Positions 1 through 5,536 of a DNA stretch of 6,872 nucleotides are shown piece after piece (within the stretch, counting starts at the first letter, position 1; each line of letters opens with the position of its first letter). The stretch covers positions 1 to 6,872 of the forward strand of contig JANYFQ010000552.1 in assembly GCA_025362615.1 (NCBI GenBank). Direction: 5' to 3'. This DNA is from Hymenobacter sp. GTDB taxonomy: Bacteria; Bacteroidota; Bacteroidia; Cytophagales; Hymenobacteraceae. The translations under genes and the position numbers were made by a program. Under the pieces are notes generated by a model, which saw only the letters and a list, made by a program, of their open reading frames with translations, ran no database searches and was not told the DNA's origin.

Positions 1-134
1 TGGCCTTGCGCGTCTGGACACGGCTCAAAAGCCTGGCCTACAGTAGCAAAAAAACAGTGTATCAACTCAAGCAAGGGTTATTGGATGCGTACATGAACCG
101 CGAGTTAGCAAAACCGACCCTGGTTTTTGCGTAA
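1..134 (+). CDS. C-terminal tail of an unidentified protein, possibly a transposase (partial, 5' end outside window)
   Basis: The frame whose first full codon is at position 3 is open for 43 codons and ends with TAA at 132-134. The tail is basic (LKSLAYSSKK, QLKQ) and ends in LAKPTLVFA. I do not recognise the family. A transposase is suggested only by context: the stop codon lies inside a 14-bp sequence repeated 67 bp downstream that looks like an insertion-element terminus, and a stop codon inside or near the terminal repeat is common in compact insertion sequences. The other two plus frames are closed by stops early in the stretch. The alternative is the end of an ordinary chromosomal gene. 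The frame is moderately supported and the function weakly. Confidence 0.4.
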   Translation, partial: ALRVWTRLKSLAYSSKKTVYQLKQGLLDAYMNRELAKPTLVFA

Positions 135-208
135 GTCCTAATTTCTACAAACCACTTGACTACCAACATGACACCGCTTCGCGGTTGGGTGGAGTGCGTA
201 AGTCCTAA
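128..208. repeat. Pair of 14-bp direct repeats, possible insertion-element end
   Basis: The sequence TGCGTAAGTCCTAA occurs exactly at 128-141, where it contains the TAA stop of the upstream frame, and again at 195-208. Between them, 173-185 (ACCGC TTC GCGGT) forms a small perfect hairpin. Read on the minus strand the repeat begins TTAGGACTTACGCA, which resembles terminal inverted repeats of small DNA transposons. The matching left end would lie outside the window, so the element cannot be delimited here. Confidence 0.4.
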
Positions 209-239
209 ATAAGTAAAAAGCAACCATAAACCCTATCTT

Positions 240-300
240 CGTCAGACCGCGCAGCGGCCATCCTCCGTTCCATCCGTTAAATTCGTTCCAATCTGTGGTC
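240..300. repeat. Degenerate AACGGAT/GGAACG-type intergenic repeat
   Basis: On the minus strand this stretch reads as loosely repeated units of about 8-11 bp built from GGAACG, TTTAACGGAT and GGATGG, for example GGAACGAATTTAACGGATGG within 264-287. Similar 'cacagattnnaacggattnaacgg' sequences recur between genes in many Bacteroidota; that is from general knowledge and was not searched here. It runs up to, and probably into, the first codons of the gene that follows, which makes that gene's start uncertain. Confidence 0.35.
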
Positions 301-711
301 TTGCTCAGTGATAGTATCGCCGACGATGCCGAGTTCTTCGTCGAGCAAATCGAAGTGTTGGCCATCGTTTTCGACAACACCGATGATGTAACGGTGTGGG
401 CCACGACGTTCTTCGACAACGACATCCATTTCTTCCACCTGGCCCTCCCTTTCCTGGCCCTCGACCAGCTCATGCGTCTGGCCGCCGGCCGCACCGAAGC
501 CCTTCAGGAAGAAGTTTCCGATGCCCTGGCCGCCGCCGAGTGGCCCGCCCTGCTCGAATACAATTCCGACGAAAAACCGCCCGTGCTGCTGCCGCAAATA
601 GCCCTCAAACTGTCGGTTACTTATCCGGCCGAGGGCGATGAGGCCGACGACGACCTGCAGCCGCACAATATCTTTTACCTGGAAGGCGTGTACCTGCGGT
701 TGGGCGAATAA
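295..711 (+). CDS. Acidic hypothetical protein, first gene of a three-gene unit
   Basis: The product is up to 138 residues and I do not recognise a family. It is strongly acidic, with clusters such as DNTDD and EGDEADDD, and has no signal peptide or clear membrane segment, so it is probably cytosolic. From about codon 5 onward, third codon positions are overwhelmingly G or C (GAC, TTC, GCC, CTG), as in the genes downstream, and this supports real coding. The start is uncertain. GTG at 295 is the first usual start codon in a frame open from 217, TTG at 301 is an alternative, neither has a visible ribosome-binding site, and the region overlaps an intergenic repeat. Only 2 bp separate its stop from the ATG of the hydrolase gene, so the two are probably cotranscribed and translationally coupled. 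Confidence 0.72.
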   Translation: MVLLSDSIADDAEFFVEQIEVLAIVFDNTDDVTVWATTFFDNDIHFFHLALPFLALDQLMRLAAGRTEALQEEVSDALAAAEWPALLEYNSDEKPPVLLPQIALKLSVTYPAEGDEADDDLQPHNIFYLEGVYLRLGE

Positions 712-713
712 CC

Positions 714-1355
714 ATGACGGCTTTTTTAATTCCGGGCTTGGGTGCCGATGAGCGAGTATTTGAGGCGCTGGCGCTCATCTTGCCAACTGTGATTTTGCGT
801 TGGGAGCCGCCAGCTTCATTTGCCGAGCCTTTGGCGCAGTATGCCCGGCGTTTGGCTGCTCAAATCCCTGCAAATGAGCCGTGTTGGTTGGTGGGTGTTT
901 CGTTTGGGGGCGTAATGGCCCTCGAACTAGCACAGTTGCGACCTTTTGGTAAGGTGGTGTTGATTTCCAGCGTGGCCCAGCCCACGCAGCTTCCAGCGTT
1001 GCTGCGTGCAGCCCGAGTCACCGGCCTATACCGTTTTGTTCCCATCAGATTAGGAGTTTTTCTGCCTGGAATGATGCAGTGGATTTTCGGGGTCGAGAAG
1101 CCGGAGCACCGAGCATTACTTCGGCAAATTGTTGATGATACCGACCCGCCTTTTGCCCGATGGGCCATCAACCAGTTGGTGCATTGGCGAGGCGTGAATA
1201 CCAAACCGGCTGTCCGAATTCATGGTACCCACGACCGCCTACTGCCCGCCATTGGGCCAGTAAATTATTGGATTGATGGGGGTGGTCATTTGATGGTTGC
1301 TACTCACGCGATAGAAGTTAGCTCCCTACTCAACCACCTTTTTATGAGTGCATAA
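714..1355 (+). CDS. Small alpha/beta-fold hydrolase
   Basis: This is a cytosolic serine hydrolase of 213 residues with no signal peptide. It has the expected order of alpha/beta-hydrolase landmarks. An early strand and oxyanion-type loop (FLIPGLGADE) lies near residues 4-13. The nucleophile elbow GVSFGG (61-66) carries the likely catalytic Ser63. A segment GTHDRLLP contains the probable acid Asp174, and GGGHLMV contains the probable catalytic His192. The lid region between about 90 and 150 is short, which fits a small esterase or lipase-like enzyme, but the substrate cannot be read from sequence. ATG is 2 bp after the preceding stop, and the next gene starts 3 bp after this stop, so it is the middle gene of a tight operon. 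Its codons (TTG, GTT, TTT, TTA) are clearly more AT-rich than those of its neighbours. Confidence 0.9.
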   Translation: MTAFLIPGLGADERVFEALALILPTVILRWEPPASFAEPLAQYARRLAAQIPANEPCWLVGVSFGGVMALELAQLRPFGKVVLISSVAQPTQLPALLRAARVTGLYRFVPIRLGVFLPGMMQWIFGVEKPEHRALLRQIVDDTDPPFARWAINQLVHWRGVNTKPAVRIHGTHDRLLPAIGPVNYWIDGGGHLMVATHAIEVSSLLNHLFMSA

Positions 1356-1358
1356 ACC

Positions 1359-2117
1359 ATGCTTCCCACCTTCCCCCACGCGGGCCGCGCCTACGCCTAC
1401 GACCCCGCCGCGCCGCTCGATATTTCCTTGCCCCTGGCTCCTGGCCTGGCCGGGCAGCCCAACTGTTTTTGGGCCGAGCCGCTGGAGATTAACACCATCC
1501 GCGTGGGCAATTTTGTGGGCAGCGTGGCGCTGGGCGGCAGCACCAACTACCGGCGCGTCCACGTCACGCCCCACGGCAACGGCACCCACACCGAGTGCTA
1601 CGGCCACATTTCGCCCGACTCCGCCGCGACACTCAATCAGTGCCTGCGGCGGTTTTTGTTCGTGGCCCAGGTAGTTAGCGTCGCTCCCCGCACCCAACCC
1701 AACGGCGATTTGGTTGTCATGCTCGCCGACGTGCAGGCCGCACTACCGCCCGGCCCGCTGCCCCAAGCCCTAGTGCTCCGCACGTTGCCCAACGCCCCCG
1801 CCAAGCGCCAACACCACTATTCCGGCACCAACCCGACGTACTGCGAACCCGCGCTGGCCCACTGGCTCGTGGCCCAAAACGTGCAGCACTGGCTCCTCGA
1901 CCTGCCCAGTGTGGACCGCGAGGAGGATGCCGGCCAACTCCTGGCCCACCACGCCTTCTGGCGCTACCCCCAGCAGCCGCGTTGCGGTGCCACCATCACG
2001 GAGTTGATTTTTGTGCCCGATGAAGTAACCGACGGTTTGTATCTACTCAATATTCAGATAACCAGCCTCGAAATGGACGCCAGCCCCAGCAAGCCGGTGC
2101 TTTATGCATTGGCCTGA
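1359..2117 (+). CDS. Cyclase family protein (kynurenine formamidase-like metal-dependent hydrolase)
   Basis: The product has 252 residues, the usual length for the cyclase/KynB family (Pfam PF04199 type), whose members hydrolyse amide or ester bonds using metal bound by a His/Asp-rich motif. The motif is visible as HGNGTHTECYGH (72-83), with His72, His77, Glu79 and His83 as likely metal ligands. A second conserved-looking block, DLPSVDREED (181-190) followed by HH (197-198), and ATITELIFVPDEV (211-223) match the C-terminal half of the family. Compared with the canonical HxGTHxDxPxH, Asp is replaced by Glu and the first His is one residue further away, so calling it a true kynurenine formamidase is not justified. 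No signal peptide is seen. It is the last gene of the unit and its final codons and stop lie inside a strong hairpin. Confidence 0.92.
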   Translation: MLPTFPHAGRAYAYDPAAPLDISLPLAPGLAGQPNCFWAEPLEINTIRVGNFVGSVALGGSTNYRRVHVTPHGNGTHTECYGHISPDSAATLNQCLRRFLFVAQVVSVAPRTQPNGDLVVMLADVQAALPPGPLPQALVLRTLPNAPAKRQHHYSGTNPTYCEPALAHWLVAQNVQHWLLDLPSVDREEDAGQLLAHHAFWRYPQQPRCGATITELIFVPDEVTDGLYLLNIQITSLEMDASPSKPVLYALA

Positions 2118-2160
2118 CGGGTAGCGCCAGGCAAAGGCTTGGTGCTACCCGTCAGGCCAA
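2109..2160. terminator. Long hairpin between convergent genes, probable bidirectional terminator
   Basis: The arms 2109-2125 and 2144-2160 are perfect 17-bp inverted repeats (TTGGCCTGACGGGTAGC and its complement). In plus-strand RNA the stem can extend inward by six more pairs, two of them G-U, leaving a 6-nt loop (CAAAGG, 2132-2137). The left arm includes the end of the cyclase gene and its TGA stop at 2115-2117. The right arm ends 4 bp before the last codon of the convergent minus-strand gene. There is no long T tract on either side, so the termination role is inferred from position and symmetry. Confidence 0.75.
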
Positions 2161-2164
2161 CGAT

Positions 2165-5100
2165 TCAGTGCTGCACCTGCACGGGCTGGGTCAGCACCTT
2201 GCCGCCGGGCAGGGCCACGCGCAGGGTGTAGAAGCCGGTCGGCACTTGCCGCACGTCGAGGGTGCTGTTCGGCTGCGCGGTCGTGGCCGTCTGCACGGTC
2301 CGGCCCAGGGCGTCGAAGAGCGTGAGCGTTGCCGCCGCGCCGCCCGTGGCCATTTCCACCACCAGGCGCTCGTCGGCGGGCACGGGGTACACGGCCCAGC
2401 CGGGGGGCAGCGCCCCGCCTACGGCCAGGACGACCACCGTCGCCGCCGACACGCCCGAGCGGCAGCTTGCCGGGGCCGCGCTCACGGCCACGGCCGTGTA
2501 GGTGCCCACGCCCGCCGGGCCGCTGGCCGGGAAGCGCGGCCCGCTCACGCCCGGCTGCACCGCCCCGCCCAGGAACCACGCGTACACGATGCCCGCCGCC
2601 GGGGCCACGACCGTGACCGGCCCGCCCGGCGCGTGGGCCAGCACCGGCACGGCCGGCACGGGGGCGGTGGCCACGGCCACGGCCGCCGAGGGCGGGCCGA
2701 AGCAGCCCGCCGCCCCCGCCACCTGCACCGAGTAGCTGCCGCCCGCCGTCACGGCCAGTGTGCGCGTCGTGGCCCCGGTGTTCCACAGGTACTGCGCCGC
2801 CCCGGCCGGGGCGCTCAGCGTTAGGCTGGCCCCCGCGCACAGGCTTTGCGGCCCGGCCGGGGCCACGGCCACGGCCGCCGGCAGCGGGTCAATGGTCAGG
2901 TCGCGTTGGTTGTCGCCGCCAAGCAGGGCGCTGTCGGCCGTTATCACGCGCAGGCGGTAGCGGCTGCCGGCCGGCAGCACCGCCGGCAGCGTGGCCCGCA
3001 GGGCCGTGGCCGTGCCGCCGGGGGCGGGGGCCAGCAGCCAGGTTTCGCCTTGGCGAAAGCGGCCCATCTTGTTGGAGAGCTGCAGGCGCAGGCCCGCCCG
3101 CTCGGCCGGGGTCAGGGTGCCCTCGGTGGTGTAGGCCAGGGTGAGGGCCTGCCCGGCGCAGTAGCGCCGGGGCTGGGCGGCCAGCGTGTCGGCCTGCACG
3201 AACTTCTCGCTGTAGCGCACGATGCCCGTGCCCGTGGTGAAGGCGTTGTAGCGGTCTATCAGTACGCTGGGGCCACCGCTGGCCTGGCCGGTCGTCGCCT
3301 GCACGTTGGCCACCAGCGTCCAGGTCCGGCCCGCGTCCTGGGTCTGGAACACGTCGTTCCTGCCAAAGGCCCAGCCGTTGCGGGCGTTGCGGAAGCTGAC
3401 GGCGTACAGGCCAGCGTCTGCGAAGCCATTTTCCCGCATCGGCGACGATTGGGCCTCCAAATCGGTGAAGCGCCAGGTACGGCCGCCGTCGGTGGTTTGC
3501 CAAAGGCCCCGGCCAGCGGCCCAGTAGCCCACGGCCGCCGAGGTGAAGCAGGGCCGGGAGGCCAGCAGGTTGTCGCCGCCCGGCGTGGGCAGCGCCCGCC
3601 AACTGCGCCCGGCGTCGCGGCTGAGCAGGTACACCGCCGAGTCGGTGGGGATGTACACCGTGGCCGAATCCGTCCAGGTGATGGCCCACAGGTAACGGCG
3701 CGGGGCCGGGTTCGGGGCGGCTGCCCAGCGCTGCCCGCCGTTGCGGGTGGTGTAGAGCGTGTGCTCGGTCAGGCTGGCGATGGTCGCCCGGCGGGTGTCC
3801 CAGCAGCCGATGGCATCTATATAGCTCGGGGCCGTGCCCAGCGCCTGATTGGCCCAGGTACGGCCCGCGTCGGTGGTGCGCAGCACCAGGCGGGGTGCCA
3901 GACCCGAATACCCGACCACCCAGCCCGTGTCGGCATCCGGGAAGGCGGCCCCCAGGATGGTGCCGTTGACCGCCGTCAGGCCGGGCAGCGCCCCGTCGAT
4001 GCGCACGGGCTGCCACGGGGCACCCCGGCGGGTGGTGCGCAGCAAGGTGGTGCCGCTTCCCGAGTCATAAAAGGACGGCACCGCCCAGCCGCAGGCAGGG
4101 CCGGAGAAATTCAGGTTGACAACGCGGCGCACGGGGGCCAACGTGCTGCGCGATTGCCAGGTGCCGCCGTAATCGGACGTGCGGTAGATGCCGCCAGCCG
4201 CCCCCACGGCCCAGCCCGCGCCCCCCGGCAGCAGGCGGGTGGCCTGCTGGCGAGACAGCGCCACCGACAACGGGGAATTGGCGGAAAATCGCCCCGGCAC
4301 CAACGCCCAGGTCAGCCCCCCGTCGGTGGTGCGGTAGCATGACTCGCGTACCACCAGCAGCCCGCGCAAGGGGTCGGCAAAGGAGAAGCTGACAATGGGC
4401 ACGAAAGGATAGTAGAACGCAAAGCTGGCCACCTGCGCCCAGGCCCCGCCGCCGTTCACGGTTTTGTAGAGCCGCGTGGTGTTGGTGGCAAAGTCCGCCG
4501 CCACCAGCCAGCCCAGTTGCGGGGTCAGGAAGGTCAGCTTCAGCGGGTCCAGCCCCGGCCCCACGGCGGGCAGGATGTCCTGCCAGGTGCGGCCCGCGTC
4601 GGCGGTGCGCAGCAACTGGCTGACGAGTTGCGCCGGAACCTCCGAGTTCACGGCCAGATACCCCGTGGTAGCCGTGGTGAACACCGGAGGTTGGAAGGAA
4701 AAAAGGTAGTTATAGCCACCTTGGTTGTTGAGAATCACCTCCGGCCAGGTCCGGCCCCCGTCCACGGTGTGACGCAGCACGGGCGCGGCCCTGATGTAAA
4801 AAAAATTAGGAGCCGGAGTTCTTCCCGTCAAGCCGTAGCTTACGTAGGCTTCGGTGGGCGAGATGGCCACCACCTGCGGCGTGAGGACGCTCAGCACGTT
4901 TTCGCCGATGCCCTGCGCGGTCCACGTCTGCCCCCCGTCGGTGGTGCGCCGCACCTGCCCCGGGCCGGTCTTGTAGTGGCGGTCCGTGGTGAGCGGCGTT
5001 TCGGTGCCCAGCCAGCCCACCTGGGGGTTGGCGAACGACACGGAGGTCACGTCGCGCGTGGCCCCGGTGGGCAGCGCCCGCCAACTGCGCCCGGCGTTGG

Positions 5101-5347
5101 TGGTTTTCAGCGCCGTGCCGTGGTTGCCCACGGCCAGCACGGTCGAGTCGTTGAAGGCCCAAAAGTCGTTGAGGCCAAAGCCCGTGGGCTGCGGGGCCTG
5201 CCATTCCCAGAAGGGCAGGCCCGCGAGGGGGGCCGCCGGGGCGGTGGGGGCTTGGGCCTGGGCCGGGGCAGCGGTCAGCAGCCAGGTGGCCGCCAGCGTT
5301 GCCGCCCGGCCGGCCCAACGGCTCGTAAAAAGAGTAGCATTTTTCAT
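2165..5347 (-). CDS. Secreted Ycf48/Asp-box beta-propeller protein with Ig-like domains and T9SS type A sorting domain
   Basis: The product is 1060 residues from the chosen ATG at 5347. An in-frame GTG at 5383 would add 12 residues, but starting at 5347 gives a classical Sec signal peptide: basic start, hydrophobic core around 16-26 and cleavage near AQA at 29-33. Residues 81-679 carry about 13 degenerate repeats of the form RTTDGGRTW, the Asp-box/Ycf48-like motif of beta-propeller blades. Residues 729-822 form a module often seen in T9SS cargo (YCAGQALTLAY to DLTIDPL). Ig/PKD-like modules follow at about 823-893 (CAGASLTL, YLWNTGATT, GSYSVQV) and 895-975. The C-terminal domain (about 984-1060) starts VYPVPADERL and ends PVQVQH, as expected for T9SS type A cargo. 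It is probably surface-anchored or secreted; its ligand is unknown. GC is extreme in the Ig-encoding part. Confidence 0.94.
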   Translation of the reverse strand: MKNATLFTSRWAGRAATLAATWLLTAAPAQAQAPTAPAAPLAGLPFWEWQAPQPTGFGLNDFWAFNDSTVLAVGNHGTALKTTNAGRSWRALPTGATRDVTSVSFANPQVGWLGTETPLTTDRHYKTGPGQVRRTTDGGQTWTAQGIGENVLSVLTPQVVAISPTEAYVSYGLTGRTPAPNFFYIRAAPVLRHTVDGGRTWPEVILNNQGGYNYLFSFQPPVFTTATTGYLAVNSEVPAQLVSQLLRTADAGRTWQDILPAVGPGLDPLKLTFLTPQLGWLVAADFATNTTRLYKTVNGGGAWAQVASFAFYYPFVPIVSFSFADPLRGLLVVRESCYRTTDGGLTWALVPGRFSANSPLSVALSRQQATRLLPGGAGWAVGAAGGIYRTSDYGGTWQSRSTLAPVRRVVNLNFSGPACGWAVPSFYDSGSGTTLLRTTRRGAPWQPVRIDGALPGLTAVNGTILGAAFPDADTGWVVGYSGLAPRLVLRTTDAGRTWANQALGTAPSYIDAIGCWDTRRATIASLTEHTLYTTRNGGQRWAAAPNPAPRRYLWAITWTDSATVYIPTDSAVYLLSRDAGRSWRALPTPGGDNLLASRPCFTSAAVGYWAAGRGLWQTTDGGRTWRFTDLEAQSSPMRENGFADAGLYAVSFRNARNGWAFGRNDVFQTQDAGRTWTLVANVQATTGQASGGPSVLIDRYNAFTTGTGIVRYSEKFVQADTLAAQPRRYCAGQALTLAYTTEGTLTPAERAGLRLQLSNKMGRFRQGETWLLAPAPGGTATALRATLPAVLPAGSRYRLRVITADSALLGGDNQRDLTIDPLPAAVAVAPAGPQSLCAGASLTLSAPAGAAQYLWNTGATTRTLAVTAGGSYSVQVAGAAGCFGPPSAAVAVATAPVPAVPVLAHAPGGPVTVVAPAAGIVYAWFLGGAVQPGVSGPRFPASGPAGVGTYTAVAVSAAPASCRSGVSAATVVVLAVGGALPPGWAVYPVPADERLVVEMATGGAAATLTLFDALGRTVQTATTAQPNSTLDVRQVPTGFYTLRVALPGGKVLTQPVQVQH
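2168..2329 (-). repeat. T9SS sorting-domain DNA repeat, copy 1
   Basis: This stretch, encoding the last ~54 residues of the propeller protein, aligns without gaps to 5540-5701 at a constant offset of 3372 bp. By hand I count about 15 mismatches in 162 bp, only 5 of them in the first 117 bp. Shared exact runs include 31 bp starting at the last codon and 38 bp around 2247-2284. The copies are direct repeats on the same strand. Confidence 0.85.
3585..3615 (-). repeat. 31-bp exact internal repeat, copy 1 (propeller blade AGRSWRALPT)
   Basis: These 31 bp are identical to 5067-5097 in the same gene and encode the AGRSWRALPT part of two different propeller repeats. Other blades share shorter, imperfect versions of the same Asp-box DNA. 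Confidence 0.8.
5067..5097 (-). repeat. 31-bp exact internal repeat, copy 2 (first propeller blade)
   Basis: This is the second copy of the repeat at 3585-3615. It lies in the first propeller repeat of the mature protein, about 1.5 kb from the other copy, in the same orientation and reading frame. Confidence 0.8.
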
Positions 5348-5410
5348 GGTCGGCAGCAAGTTAAATGAAAGGAAAAAGAGCACAGCCCCACTTCCGACCG
5401 CACCCCCAAA

Positions 5411-5448
5411 GCCCCCTGCCGCCGCCCGGTGAGGCAGCCGCAGGGGGC
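5411..5448 (-). terminator. GC-rich hairpin in the spacer between the two T9SS genes
   Basis: The arms 5411-5419 (GCCCCCTGC) and 5440-5448 (GCAGGGGGC) are perfectly complementary, with a 20-nt loop that contains a further short GGCA/TGCC pairing option. Read on the minus strand the stem is followed by CTTTGGGGG, a weak T run. It lies about 90 bp past the stop of the right-hand gene and 64 bp upstream of the propeller gene start, so it probably ends transcription of the right-hand gene. Confidence 0.5.
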
Positions 5449-5467
5449 AACAAGGCCGGCTAGCGGG

Positions 5468-5498
5468 GCCAGCGGGGCCGGTCAGGGCCGCCGCTGGC
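5468..5498 (-). terminator. Second GC-rich hairpin just past the stop of the right-hand T9SS gene
   Basis: The arms 5468-5475 (GCCAGCGG) and 5491-5498 (CCGCTGGC) pair perfectly. Inner GGCC/GGCC pairing extends the stem by four more pairs with one bulged base and leaves a 6-nt loop. It begins 39 bp past the stop of the minus-strand gene. The left arm overlaps a 9-bp tandem duplication AGCGGGGCC at 5462-5479. No T tract follows it, so it may stabilise the 3' end of the mRNA instead of terminating transcription by itself. Confidence 0.4.
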
Positions 5499-5536
5499 AG
5501 TAGCCATCGGGCGGGGTCGGGTCGTGGGGCGGCGGG

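Noticed and set aside
234..241. TATCTTCG as a Bacteroidota -7 promoter box (consensus TAnnTTTG) for the plus-strand unit
   Set aside because: One mismatch is present and there is no TTG-type -33 element at suitable spacing, so I do not call a promoter.
138..666. Minus-strand frames covering the intergenic repeat and the acidic gene
   Set aside because: One is a translation of the degenerate repeat plus insertion-end DNA and the other is antisense to the acidic gene, whose plus frame has much better third-position bias.
2145..4016. Minus-strand open frames in the other two registers of the propeller gene, with repeated RRP and HRR blocks
   Set aside because: They are out-of-register readings of the Asp-box repeats and the GC-rich Ig region, with no start or domain of their own.
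2846..4342. Plus-strand open frame of 498 codons opposite the propeller gene
   Set aside because: It is a frame left open by extreme GC content. Its translation is low-complexity Gly/Arg/Ala without domains, while the minus strand carries a signal peptide, propeller repeats and a sorting domain across the same bases.
5348..5383. GTG start at 5383 for the propeller gene
   Set aside because: The extra 12 residues would place a second hydrophobic stretch before the signal peptide; the ATG at 5347 gives a normal one.
5348..5410. Promoter for the propeller gene
   Set aside because: The AT-rich stretch upstream of its start has no good match to TAnnTTTG on the minus strand; a promoter must exist here or further upstream but cannot be pointed to.
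5462..5479. Tandem 9-bp repeat AGCGGGGCC as a CRISPR or regulatory array
   Set aside because: There are only two units with no spacers, inside a GC-rich hairpin region; chance or slippage explains it.
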